A DNA stretch of 59,877 nt from assembly GCA_045661205.1 (NCBI GenBank), contig JAZRFE010000003.1:1-59877 (forward strand). The letters are read 5' to 3'. Position numbers and translations under genes: made by a program. The notes below the pieces were generated by a model. That model worked only from the letters and a program-made list of their open reading frames with translations. It was not told the origin of the DNA and searched no databases. Below, in pieces: positions 51,636 to 59,877 of this stretch. Origin of the DNA: HGM04593 sp045661205 (GTDB lineage Bacteria > Bacteroidota > Bacteroidia > Bacteroidales > Bacteroidaceae). Numbering within the stretch: the first letter of the stretch is position 1; every line of letters starts with the position of its first letter.

Positions 51636-53564
51636 ATGAGTTACGGCTTTATAAAAGTTGCAGCAGCAATACCCTCGTTAAAGGTTGCCGATTGCACATA
51701 TAATGTGGAACAGATGCTTCCCCTCATTGCAGAGGCAGAGAAAAACAGTGTGGAGATTATTCTTTTTCCTGAATTGGGAATAACCTCTTACAGTTGTGGC
51801 GACCTTTTCTTGCAGCCTATGCTGTTGAAGGGTGCCGAAAATGCTCTTGCTACACTGCTCTCTTCCACCAAGATGTGCGATACTATTATTATCGTCGGTA
51901 TGCCAGTTGTCTGTGGTTCATTACTGCTCGACTGTGCTGTTGTTGCGTGGCGAGGAGAAATTGTAGGAGTCGTGCCCAAAAGATATATATGCAACCACCA
52001 TGGATGCGCCGAGAAAAGATGGTTTACTTCGTCAAAAGCTCTGCCTGTCAATGCCCAGGTGATATTGTGTGGTCAAAGGATTGCGGTGTATGAAAATCAA
52101 TTGTTCCGTACGCCCGACTATGCTTTTGCAATAGCGATGGGCGAAGATTTCGATGCTCCCGTTTCTCGTGCTTCGATATTGGCGACTAAGGGTGCAGAAC
52201 TTATATTTGTTCCTGCTGCAAGCAGTGAGACTGCCGGAAAATATGACTCGCTTGTAGCGGCATGCAAACAGGAGAGCGCGCGCTCGATAAGTGGATGTGT
52301 ATATTCGAGCTGTGGCTATGGCGAGTCGTCGGGTGATACTGTTTTTGGCGGAAATGCTTTCGTGGTCGAGAATGGCAAAATGATAAATAGAAATGAACGT
52401 TTCTCTATGGAGGGCGGACTTGTAGTCTCCGAGGTTGATGTGGAGAAACTCCGTTTCCGTCGTTTGAGCAATACTACTTTCGGCGAGATAAGCGAAGAGA
52501 GTAAGGAATTTGAAGTTCATGAAATTTTCATCAATAAAAATGCAAATGCTCTTGCGCAACTTACAAGGGAGGTTTGCCCCACTCCGTTTATTCCCCAAGG
52601 TGCAGAACTTGCCGAACGCTGTCAGGAGATTTTTAATATACAGGCGGCAGGCCTTGCCAAACGTATACAGCACACGCATGCTGCAACATGTGTGATTGGA
52701 ATTTCGGGAGGTCTCGACTCGACGCTTGCATTGCTTGTTGCTGTTCGTGCCTTCGACTTTCTTAAGAAAGATCATAAGGATATTGTTGCTGTCACAATGC
52801 CCGGTTTTGGAACTACCGACCGCACATATAACAATGCTCTTGAGCTTATGAAAAGTCTAGGTACCACCATCCGCGAAATTTCCATTAAAGAGGCGTGTTT
52901 GCAGCATTTCAAGGATATTGGTCATGATGTAAACTCTCACGATGTTACATACGAAAATTCGCAGGCGCGCGAACGTACGCAGATTCTTATGGATATAGCC
53001 AATCAGACTAATGGTCTTGTGGTCGGTACTGGCGACCTCTCGGAGCTGGCTCTTGGATGGGCAACATACAATGGCGACCATATGAGTATGTACGGAGTGA
53101 ATGCGTCTGTTCCTAAGACTCTTATCAGATATATTGTCAAGCAGATTGCCGAAAGCAGTAACGACGAAACAATACGCACCACTCTGCTCGATATTGTTGA
53201 GACTCCCATCTCTCCCGAACTTATCCCTGCCGACGAACAGGGTAACATCAAACAAAAGACCGAAGACCTTGTGGGCCCTTACGAATTGCATGATTTCTTC
53301 TTGTATCATATAGTTTGCAACGGTTTCACTCCCTCGAAAATTTTCTATATGGCTTTGCAGGCCTTCGACGGTCTCTATGACAGAGAGACCATTAAGAAAT
53401 GGCTTACTACTTTCTGTCGCCGTTTCTTTGTACAGCAGTTCAAGCGCTCATGTATGGCCGATGGTCCCAAAGTAGGAAATTGTAGTCTTAGTCCTCGCGG
53501 TGACTGGAAGATGCCTACCGACGCATGCAGTGCCTTGTGGCTTGCCGAGTGTGACGCTCTTTAG
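51636..53564 (+). CDS. nadE: NAD+ synthetase with N-terminal nitrilase-type domain lacking its catalytic Cys
   Basis: 642 residues. The C-terminal synthetase (about 330-642) is complete: IGISGGLDSTLALLVAVR (ATP loop), MPGFGTTDRTYNNA, GTGDLSELALGWATYNGDH, and PISPELIPADEQG. It amidates deamido-NAD. The N-terminal domain (1-280) is the glutaminase that normally supplies ammonia. The triad Glu is E46 (FPELG) and the Lys is K115 (VPKRY), but where the family has ICEDLW with the nucleophile Cys, this protein reads MGEDFD, with G169. The usual PNYKEFYE stretch is also altered (CNHHGCAE). The enzyme is therefore probably ammonia-dependent. It is divergent from perR. Confidence 0.93.
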   Translation: MSYGFIKVAAAIPSLKVADCTYNVEQMLPLIAEAEKNSVEIILFPELGITSYSCGDLFLQPMLLKGAENALATLLSSTKMCDTIIIVGMPVVCGSLLLDCAVVAWRGEIVGVVPKRYICNHHGCAEKRWFTSSKALPVNAQVILCGQRIAVYENQLFRTPDYAFAIAMGEDFDAPVSRASILATKGAELIFVPAASSETAGKYDSLVAACKQESARSISGCVYSSCGYGESSGDTVFGGNAFVVENGKMINRNERFSMEGGLVVSEVDVEKLRFRRLSNTTFGEISEESKEFEVHEIFINKNANALAQLTREVCPTPFIPQGAELAERCQEIFNIQAAGLAKRIQHTHAATCVIGISGGLDSTLALLVAVRAFDFLKKDHKDIVAVTMPGFGTTDRTYNNALELMKSLGTTIREISIKEACLQHFKDIGHDVNSHDVTYENSQARERTQILMDIANQTNGLVVGTGDLSELALGWATYNGDHMSMYGVNASVPKTLIRYIVKQIAESSNDETIRTTLLDIVETPISPELIPADEQGNIKQKTEDLVGPYELHDFFLYHIVCNGFTPSKIFYMALQAFDGLYDRETIKKWLTTFCRRFFVQQFKRSCMADGPKVGNCSLSPRGDWKMPTDACSALWLAECDAL

Positions 53565-53582
53565 GCAACTTTAATGATAAAA

Positions 53583-53641
53583 AATATGTTTTGGTGACAA
53601 CTTGGCGCAAATGATGCCATTTTGTCACCAAAAAACATATT
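53583..53641 (+). terminator. Large hairpin between nadE and clpB
   Basis: ATATGTTTTGGTGACAA (53584) pairs with TTGTCACCAAAAAACATAT (53622), and the loop holds a second small stem, TGGC / GCCA. It may terminate nadE, though there is no T-run after it. It may instead be a structure ahead of the clpB promoter. Confidence 0.55.
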
Positions 53642-53668
53642 GGCCTACTCTTTGTTCATACTCCATTG

Positions 53669-53676
53669 AAAGGAGA
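53669..53676 (+). promoter_or_regulatory. Shine-Dalgarno sequence of clpB
   Basis: AAAGGAGA seven bases before the ATG is a textbook ribosome-binding site. It stands out because most genes here have AT-rich leaders without one, as is usual in Bacteroidetes. It supports the start at 53684. Confidence 0.7.
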
Positions 53677-53683
53677 TTAAAAT

Positions 53684-56272
53684 ATGGACTTCAAAAAATT
53701 TACAATCAAAGCACAGGAGACTATTCAGTCGGCAATCAGCCGAGTGCAGTCGTTGGGACAGCAGGCAATAGAGCCTGTACATGTTCTTAATGCAATAATG
53801 AATGTAGGCGAGCAGGTGGCAATGTTTCTTCTGCATAAGACAGGGGCGAACATTCAGTTGATAAAGGAGCAGGCCGAGAAAGTCGAAAGGGGTCTTCCGA
53901 AGGTTTCCGGTGGTGAGCCTTACCTCAGTCGCGAAAGCAACGAGGTGTTTACCAAAGCTGCCGATTATGCCAAACAGCAAGGTGATGAATTTGTTTCGTT
54001 AGAGCCGCTTTTTCTTGCGTTGCTCACAGTGAACAGCTCTGCTTCAAAAATACTCAAGGAGGCCGGCGTGGGCGAAAAGGAACTGCGTGCTGCCATTGTC
54101 GAACTGCGCAAGGGCGAGAAGGTTACATCGCAGACTGCCGAGGAGAGCTATCAGTCACTCAGTAAGTATGCAATAAATTTGAACGATGCTGCGCGAAACG
54201 GCAAACTAGACCCTGTTATCGGTCGCGACGATGAAATTCGTCGCATATTGCAGATACTCAGCCGACGCACAAAAAACAATCCTATACTCATAGGTGAGCC
54301 GGGAACGGGAAAAACTGCTATTGTCGAAGGGCTTGCCCACCGTATCGTGCGTGGCGATGTTCCCGAGAATTTGCGCGACAAGCAGATATATTCGCTTGAC
54401 ATGGGTGCTCTTGTTGCCGGCGCAAAATATAAAGGTGAATTCGAGGAGCGTTTGAAGGCGGTAGTCAATGAGGTGCTGAAATCCGAGGGTAACATCATAC
54501 TTTTCATCGACGAGATACACACGCTTGTTGGTGCGGGTAAAAGTGAGGGTGCCATGGATGCGGCAAATATTCTGAAACCTGTGCTTGCGCGAGGCGAATT
54601 GCGTTCGATAGGTGCCACCACTCTCGATGAGTATCAGAAATATTTCGAGAAGGATAAGGCTCTTGAACGTCGATTTCAGTCGGTGATGGTGAACGAGCCT
54701 GACAAGATGAGTACGATATCTATTCTTCGAGGTTTGAAAGAGCGTTACGAAAATCATCATAAGGTTGGTATTCAGGATGATGCGCTTATTGCAGCCGTTA
54801 ATCTGAGTGACAGATATATTACCGAGCGTTTCTTGCCCGACAAGGCCATCGACCTTGTGGATGAGGCGGCTGCCAAGCTACGTATGGAGCGTAACTCCCT
54901 GCCCGAGGAGCTTGACGAGATTTCGCGTCACATTAAGCAACTTGAGATTGAGCGTGAGGCTATAAAACGTGAAAATGACGAGAACAAGCTCAAACAGTTG
55001 GGCGAGGAGATTGCCGAACTAAAGGAGCAGGAGCAGGGACAACGCGCAAAGTGGCAGCACGAAAAGGAGCTTGCCAACCAGATACAAAGCGACAAGCAGT
55101 TGATAGAAGAACTTAAACATCAGGCTGATAAGGCCGAGCGTGAGGGTAATTATGGTCTTGTTGCCGAGATTCGTTACGGTAAATTGAAAGAGCTTAACGA
55201 CAGGATTGCTGCTACCGAAAAGATTCTTCACGAGACTCAGGATGGAAATGCCATGATAAAAGAGGTGGTGACAGCCGAGGATATTGCCGATGTTGTTTCG
55301 CGCTGGACAGGTATTCCTGTAAGCAAAATGATGCAGAGCGAGAGTATTAAATTGCTGACGCTCGAAGAGGAGCTTCACAAGCGTGTCATCGGTCAGGAAG
55401 AGGCTATTACAGCTGTGAGCGATGCGGTTCGTCGCAGTCGTGCGGGGCTTCAAGATCCTAAACGTCCCATCGGTTCGTTCATCTTCTTGGGTACAACGGG
55501 TGTGGGAAAAACTGAATTGGCGAAGGCTCTTGCTGCCTACCTCTTTAATGACGACACTATGATGACACGAATAGATATGAGTGAGTATCAAGAAAAGTTC
55601 TCTGTTGCGCGTCTGATAGGAGCGCCTCCGGGGTATGTGGGCTATGACGAGGGTGGACAGCTTACCGAGGCTGTGAGACGAAAACCCTACTCTGTCGTGC
55701 TTTTCGATGAGATAGAAAAGGCTCACCCCGATGTGTTTAATATTCTCTTGCAGGTGCTTGACGATGGCCGCCTGACCGACAACAAAGGTCGTGTAGTGAA
55801 CTTCAAGAATACGATTATCATCATGACAAGCAATCTTGGCAGTGGCTACATTCAGGAGCAATTCGAGAAGATTAACGACGGTAATCGCGATGCGGTCATC
55901 GAAGAGACAAAAGCGCAATTGATGGAGATGCTGAAAAAGACCATTCGTCCCGAGTTCCTTAATAGAATTGATGAGACAATAATGTTTACGCCGTTGAATA
56001 AAAATGAGATAGAGCAGATTGTGCGTTTGCAGGTAGCGGAAATTTCTGATCGTTTGAGCGAGAATGGTGTTTCTCTTCGTGTTACCGATGAGGCGATAGC
56101 TGCGCTTGCTTCGGCAGGGTTCGACCCGCAGTTTGGTGCACGACCTATAAAGAGGGCTATTCAGCGTTATTTGCTGAACGACTTGTCGAAGCAGTTGATT
56201 GCCGGCAGTGTCAATCGTGAGCATCCCGTCACTGTTGATAGTGATAATGGACAATTGGTATTCAGTAATTGA
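53684..56272 (+). CDS. clpB: ATP-dependent disaggregase ClpB
   Basis: 862 residues, full length. It rescues aggregated proteins together with DnaK. N-domain (1-145), D1 with Walker A GEPGTGKT (204-211), Walker B LFIDEIHTLVGAG and the intact arginine fingers RRFQ. A coiled-coil middle domain (about 405-530, rich in E/K/Q) distinguishes it from ClpA. D2 has GTTGVGKT (603-610), VVLFDEIEKAH and PEFLNRIDE. There is no IGF/IGL loop, so it does not dock ClpP. All ATPase residues are normal, in contrast to the ClpA-like protein at 17638. Confidence 0.97.
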   Translation: MDFKKFTIKAQETIQSAISRVQSLGQQAIEPVHVLNAIMNVGEQVAMFLLHKTGANIQLIKEQAEKVERGLPKVSGGEPYLSRESNEVFTKAADYAKQQGDEFVSLEPLFLALLTVNSSASKILKEAGVGEKELRAAIVELRKGEKVTSQTAEESYQSLSKYAINLNDAARNGKLDPVIGRDDEIRRILQILSRRTKNNPILIGEPGTGKTAIVEGLAHRIVRGDVPENLRDKQIYSLDMGALVAGAKYKGEFEERLKAVVNEVLKSEGNIILFIDEIHTLVGAGKSEGAMDAANILKPVLARGELRSIGATTLDEYQKYFEKDKALERRFQSVMVNEPDKMSTISILRGLKERYENHHKVGIQDDALIAAVNLSDRYITERFLPDKAIDLVDEAAAKLRMERNSLPEELDEISRHIKQLEIEREAIKRENDENKLKQLGEEIAELKEQEQGQRAKWQHEKELANQIQSDKQLIEELKHQADKAEREGNYGLVAEIRYGKLKELNDRIAATEKILHETQDGNAMIKEVVTAEDIADVVSRWTGIPVSKMMQSESIKLLTLEEELHKRVIGQEEAITAVSDAVRRSRAGLQDPKRPIGSFIFLGTTGVGKTELAKALAAYLFNDDTMMTRIDMSEYQEKFSVARLIGAPPGYVGYDEGGQLTEAVRRKPYSVVLFDEIEKAHPDVFNILLQVLDDGRLTDNKGRVVNFKNTIIIMTSNLGSGYIQEQFEKINDGNRDAVIEETKAQLMEMLKKTIRPEFLNRIDETIMFTPLNKNEIEQIVRLQVAEISDRLSENGVSLRVTDEAIAALASAGFDPQFGARPIKRAIQRYLLNDLSKQLIAGSVNREHPVTVDSDNGQLVFSN

Positions 56273-56290
56273 ATATAAAGTAAGTAAAAT

Positions 56291-56321
56291 ATAAAAAGCC
56301 GTCGTAATGACGGCTTTTTAT
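56291..56321. terminator. Bidirectional terminator between clpB and rpsP
   Basis: Stem ATAAAAAGCCGTC / GACGGCTTTTTAT with a 5-base loop, between convergent genes. Confidence 0.92.
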
Positions 56322-56357
56322 ATTTTTAGCATTGTGAGTGCTACTTCTGCTTGGCTA

Positions 56358-56900
56358 TTAAGCCTCAGCAGCGGGCTCTGTTGTCTCCTCTGCGTTCTCA
56401 GCAGCTGCAGCAGCCTCAGCCTCTGCCTTTGCCAATGCCTCAGCAGCCTTCTTGTCAGCTACCTTCTTTGCAATAGCGGCGTTAGCCTCTTTCTCTGCCT
56501 CAAGACGAGCTTTCTTCAACTCAGCCAATGCCTGTGCATCTTTTGTTTTGATGCTGTTGAGTGCATTAACTTTGTTGTTCTTCCAAGCCTCGAATTTAGC
56601 CTGAGCAGCAGCCTCGTCGAATGCACCTTTCTTAACACCACCCTGCAAGTGCTTCATCATGTAAACGCCTTCGCGTGACAAGATGCTACGTACAGTGTCA
56701 GTGGGCTGAGCACCGTTGTTTACCCAGTACAAAGCGCGCTCGAAGTTGATATCAACTGTAGCGGGGTTAGTGTTGGGGTTGTAAGTACCGATTTTCTCAG
56801 TAAACTTTCCATCACGTGGAGATCTCGAATCTGCAATTACAATTGAGTAGAATGCGTAGTGTTTACGACCTCTTCTCTGCAATCTAATTTTTGTTGCCAT
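56358..56900 (-). CDS. rpsP: 30S ribosomal protein S16 with long C-terminal extension
   Basis: 180 residues. The first ~80 are a complete S16 (ATKIRLQRRGRKHYAFYSIV, DSRSPRDGKFTEKIGTYNP, ALYWVNNGAQPTDTVRSILSREG). The remaining ~100 residues form an Ala/Lys/Glu-rich helical tail ending ENAEETTEPAAEA. Such tails are usual in Bacteroidales S16 and roughly double the length seen in E. coli. The gene stands alone with its own promoter, not in an rpsP-rimM-trmD operon. Confidence 0.96.
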   Translation of the reverse strand: MATKIRLQRRGRKHYAFYSIVIADSRSPRDGKFTEKIGTYNPNTNPATVDINFERALYWVNNGAQPTDTVRSILSREGVYMMKHLQGGVKKGAFDEAAAQAKFEAWKNNKVNALNSIKTKDAQALAELKKARLEAEKEANAAIAKKVADKKAAEALAKAEAEAAAAAENAEETTEPAAEA

Positions 56901-56958
56901 TTGTTTAATTATTAATGGGTTAATGATTTGAGTTAGCTAATATCTCGTATTAGCGGTG

Positions 56959-56989
56959 CAAAGGTAATACTTTTTTTCCTATCAACAAA
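56959..56989 (-). promoter_or_regulatory. Promoter of rpsP
   Basis: On minus: TTTG (56989-56986), 19-base spacer, TACCTTTG (56966-56959). The leader is about 50 bases. Confidence 0.75.
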
Positions 56990-57093
56990 GTCTAAATGGA
57001 TAATATTCTATACTGTTTTTGTTCTAAAGGTGCTATTTCTCCTGCTCGTTCAATTTAAACAGATTTGATTTATATTATTTAAATAAAATAATA

Positions 57094-57101
57094 TATATTT
57101 G
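57094..57101 (+). promoter_or_regulatory. -7 element of the right C10 protease
   Basis: TATATTTG, 52 bases before the ATG. No TTTG at 19-21 bases upstream (the nearest is 26). The upstream DNA is unlike that of the left paralogue. Confidence 0.5.
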
Positions 57102-57153
57102 CAAAATGAAATATTGTGGATGTTCGAAAACACATAATTAAACCTTATTTTAT

Positions 57154-59877
57154 ATGAAAAAATTTTTACTTTCTCTAATGTTGTTGTCGGCGATGCTGTT
57201 ACCCGGTGTTGCGCAACAGCGTACGGAAGCCGAGGCAGCGGCTATTGCCAAAGCTTTCATGCAGAACAATGGTTGTGATTTTACAGTGACCAAGTCTTCT
57301 AAAATCAAAAAAATTCGTGCAGAGAAGGCAGGAGAAATCACACCCTACTACATTTTCAATGACACACAAAATGCAGGTTTTGTCATTGTTGGTGGTCAGG
57401 AGGGAATGAGCGACATTCTTGCTTATTCTGACGACGAGTGTTTCAATGTAGACAACATGCCCCCTTCGGCAGAAGCATGGCTCAATTTTTATGCCGAGGT
57501 TGCAAAGAAGGCTGCGGACTACCCCGAGGAGTCAAAGGCTGAGAAAAGAGCTGCTGCAAAAGCATTCTTGAACAGTAATTTTGCTGTTCGCAAAAGTGTA
57601 AATCCTTTGCTCGGTCAGATTAAGTTCAACCAGGGCGGGCCTTACAATAACCAGTGTCCTGAATTGACAATTGAGACAATTAATAACGGCCAGTCATCAG
57701 TGAGGACTGCGCGTGGTGTGGTTGGTTGTTCGGCAACTGCGTTCGGAATGATTTTGAGATATTGGAAATATCCCGAAAAGTCCAATGGTTATGTAAGCTA
57801 CAATTTTAACTACGACTCTATTGTAAATAAAGACGCAGAAGGAAAGAATGTAACTCGTTCTTTCCATGTTGAGTTTGACTTCGATTCAGTGGGTGCTTAC
57901 GACTGGGATAACATTCTCCCCACATACAAGGGCGGAACAAAATACAATGACGTTCAGGCTGCTGCCGTTTCCAAACTTCTTGCTCATTGTGGTGCTGCTC
58001 TTGGTGCAGGTTACAGTCACGGCGGTACAGGTGCTGTTACCGATGGACACAAGTATGCTACATACTTTGGATACGACTCAAAAATATCTTCTATTCCCTG
58101 CCATGAATACATCAGCAGTATTTCCAGAGCAAACGAATTGAAAGCAAAGCTTGCCGATGAGTTGAGCCAGGGTCGCCCAATGCTTGGTAAAGGTAGTAAT
58201 GATGCTGACAGTTATAATGGCCACGCATACGTTGTCGATGGTTTTGATATGAACGGTCTCTTCCACTTCAACCTTGGTTGGGACGGTAGTAGCAACGGTT
58301 ATTACGAGGTTGCTCCTGTCCCTGCTGATGCAGCATTTGCACACAGCATGACTGTTTACATCAATATTCACCCCATTGGCCGTCTCACTCCCACCGAGCC
58401 TACACGTCGTCTTGTCTTTGAAACTGGTTACGGTAGTTGGAACAAGAAAGCCACAAGCGTAAAGAATGCATGGAAAGCACTTGATACTGACAGCAAATAT
58501 GGCGAGAGTATGATATGTATTGCAACACTTGATACAAAAGAGGCTGCTGATGCTTATCTTCCCGGTCTTGGCAATGTTCAGGGTGTTATCATCGACCGTT
58601 GCGACACACTCACTGGAACAATTTCGTCTAATGCGATGACTGCTGCATACGAGTCTCGAGTGAACGTTGCAGCTCCTGCAATGATTGACGTAGATGCTAT
58701 GTACACATCGGACAGCACAATGATTGCAACTGTAAATACAGAGTTCAACAAGTCTTTTGCTGATGCCGACTATAGAATTGCATTTGTATATACCGAGGAT
58801 AATGTAAAAATAGATGGTACAATCTACAACTACATTGCACGTGGTATATATCCCAACAGCGGGGGCTACACAGACTGTTTCCCTGCAAATATCGAGGCTG
58901 ACGAGGCATTTACTTATGAGAAGGAGATTCCTCTCCCCGCATCTGTTTCTAATACTAATAACGTGACACTCATTGTGATGCTTATAGACGGAAAGACAGG
59001 TGCTATCGTAAATGCAAACACTCTCGATCTCAAACAGGTGAACACATGGAAGAGCAATCACATGCCCGCATATTACGACGAGGGTTCTTTGCTTGGCGAG
59101 ACATCTACAATGGAGGTATACGATTTTGATGAAGCGAAGAACCGCATGAAGTTCCCCATTAAGGTAAATAACCCTTGGTATCAGACAATGCCCATTGAGG
59201 TTATTGCCGAGGCAGTAGAGCTTGCCGAGAATGCAAACTTTGAGCTGAAAGACCGTAAGGCGGGACTTGAAGGTGCATCTACTCAGGTATACGGCATCCC
59301 TGCCCTTTCTGTGGATAGCACAATGATGCTCTACCTTAATATTACTGATAAGTTCCAGAGCTCTGAGTCATCTATTAAGCTTACCCTCAGACAGAACAAA
59401 AAGAAAATCGCCGAGCAGATTGTAAACTTCGGCTTCATCAAGTCTATTGACGGTGTAAACCCCTACACAGTACGCATCAAGGGTACTCTCGAGAATCTCG
59501 TTCCCGTTGAGGCAATAGATACCATGACAACCATCACACTCGGTGGTCGCATCTGCGGTAAGGATATTATGTTTGTTCGCGACAGTCTCAACCTCGACGT
59601 GCTCGACTTGAGAGAGGCAAGAATTGTTGCAGGCCCCGGCGAATATTACGCAAACTACACAACTGTTGATGATATTGTTGGTATGCGACTCTTCCAGAAT
59701 ATGAACGTGAAGAAGATTGTTCTCCCCGCAACAGCAACAGTTATCGAGAACTACGCATTCAACAACAACAAAGTTGTCGAGGAGGTAGTTATCGGCAAGT
59801 GTGTTACAAGCATCGGTAGCAACGCATTCTACAAGTGTGCTGCAATGAAGAAAATTATTATCCCCGCAAGCGTTACA
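57154..59877 (+). CDS. C10 family (streptopain/interpain-like) cysteine protease with BspA-like LRR region, 3' end cut by window edge
   Basis: Open for 908 codons from ATG 57154 to the edge. Signal peptide about 1-21 (MKKFLLSLMLLSAMLLPGVA). The propeptide-like region (AIAKAFMQNNG, AGFVIVGGQEGM) is followed by the catalytic domain with C192 in VVGCSATAFGMILRYWKYP and H357 in NGHAYVVDGFD, then FHFNLGWDGSSNGYYEV. After a long uncharacterised part the final residues are LRR_5-like (VIENYAFNNN, TSIGSNAFYKC). It is a paralogue of the left-edge gene. The last ~130 codons are nearly the same in both and the last 47 codons are identical, while the first half is clearly diverged. Expected to be secreted; substrate unknown. 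Confidence 0.88.
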   Translation, partial: MKKFLLSLMLLSAMLLPGVAQQRTEAEAAAIAKAFMQNNGCDFTVTKSSKIKKIRAEKAGEITPYYIFNDTQNAGFVIVGGQEGMSDILAYSDDECFNVDNMPPSAEAWLNFYAEVAKKAADYPEESKAEKRAAAKAFLNSNFAVRKSVNPLLGQIKFNQGGPYNNQCPELTIETINNGQSSVRTARGVVGCSATAFGMILRYWKYPEKSNGYVSYNFNYDSIVNKDAEGKNVTRSFHVEFDFDSVGAYDWDNILPTYKGGTKYNDVQAAAVSKLLAHCGAALGAGYSHGGTGAVTDGHKYATYFGYDSKISSIPCHEYISSISRANELKAKLADELSQGRPMLGKGSNDADSYNGHAYVVDGFDMNGLFHFNLGWDGSSNGYYEVAPVPADAAFAHSMTVYINIHPIGRLTPTEPTRRLVFETGYGSWNKKATSVKNAWKALDTDSKYGESMICIATLDTKEAADAYLPGLGNVQGVIIDRCDTLTGTISSNAMTAAYESRVNVAAPAMIDVDAMYTSDSTMIATVNTEFNKSFADADYRIAFVYTEDNVKIDGTIYNYIARGIYPNSGGYTDCFPANIEADEAFTYEKEIPLPASVSNTNNVTLIVMLIDGKTGAIVNANTLDLKQVNTWKSNHMPAYYDEGSLLGETSTMEVYDFDEAKNRMKFPIKVNNPWYQTMPIEVIAEAVELAENANFELKDRKAGLEGASTQVYGIPALSVDSTMMLYLNITDKFQSSESSIKLTLRQNKKKIAEQIVNFGFIKSIDGVNPYTVRIKGTLENLVPVEAIDTMTTITLGGRICGKDIMFVRDSLNLDVLDLREARIVAGPGEYYANYTTVDDIVGMRLFQNMNVKKIVLPATATVIENYAFNNNKVVEEVVIGKCVTSIGSNAFYKCAAMKKIIIPASVT
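59737..59877. repeat. Right copy of 141-base exact terminal inverted repeat
   Basis: Reverse complement of bases 1-141 without a mismatch. It encodes the LRR start of the right C10 protease. See the left copy for the boundary. Confidence 0.97.

Noticed and set aside
55019..56254. 411-codon minus-strand frame within clpB
   Set aside because: Antisense to conserved D2 motifs of ClpB; a shadow of biased codon use.
58078..59061. 327-codon minus-strand frame in the right C10 gene
   Set aside because: Cys-rich translation without similarity, opposite a gene supported by catalytic motifs and a paralogue.

Overview
The window looks like chromosomal DNA from a gut- or oral-type Bacteroidales bacterium (Prevotellaceae/Bacteroidaceae-like; I cannot name the genus). 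Reasons: many promoters fit the Bacteroidetes pattern TTTG-N19/20-TAnnTT(T/C)G and mostly lack Shine-Dalgarno sequences; ribosomal protein S16 carries a long Ala/Lys/Glu tail; there are C10 (streptopain/interpain-like) proteases, BspA-type leucine-rich-repeat proteins, S9B dipeptidyl peptidases and C-terminal domains resembling type IX secretion sorting domains. I see no phage, transposase, CRISPR array, rRNA or tRNA gene.

Layout. Both ends lie inside paralogous C10 protease genes that point outward (1-2724 on minus, 57154-59877 on plus). Each is open for exactly 908 codons and runs into a BspA-like LRR region at the window edge. The first 141 bases are the exact reverse complement of the last 141, and the match breaks at base 142. 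This suggests a whole assembled contig that ended at a repeat. From left to right: an HsdR-N-like nuclease divergent from holA; an XRE-type regulator behind a 740-base AT-rich region rich in TTTGTAAA; pyrK-pyrD; trmD; a 155-base near-palindrome followed by a 1254-residue BspA-like surface protein; an S9B peptidase; aspS; a ClpA-like unfoldase with an eroded first ATPase domain; a secreted M6 metalloprotease; an addA-addB recombination pair; a possible small structured RNA; a YbdG-like mechanosensitive channel; and paaK with an ACT-domain gene.

The next part is a minus-strand cluster (fetA, fetB, nif3-like, zinc-ribbon coiled-coil, MBL-fold hydrolase), then a DUF2148 protein, a DPS-like thioferritin, a TenI-like protein, prs, a DUF4369 lipoprotein, a lipoprotein aldose epimerase, tkt and rpiB, a MATE exporter, mltG, a radical SAM YhcC homologue, a second S9B peptidase, a perR-rubrerythrin operon, nadE, clpB and rpsP.

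How the genes fit together. Most are housekeeping: pyrimidine and PRPP synthesis, pentose phosphates, NAD synthesis, translation, proteostasis and DNA repair. Two themes stand out. One is protein degradation at or outside the cell envelope: two C10-LRR proteases, an M6 protease, two DPP4-type peptidases and a BspA adhesin. The other is peroxide/iron handling: PerR with a near-consensus operator, rubrerythrin, thioferritin and FetAB.

The observations I rate highest are the 155-base palindrome upstream of the BspA gene, the outward-facing protease twins with identical ends, a NadE whose glutaminase domain has lost its catalytic cysteine, a ClpA whose D1 ATPase has lost key residues, the TTTGTAAA cluster, the PerR operator, and the unassigned RNA-like element at 28917-29024. 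I did not find a clear multi-gene system of an unknown kind.
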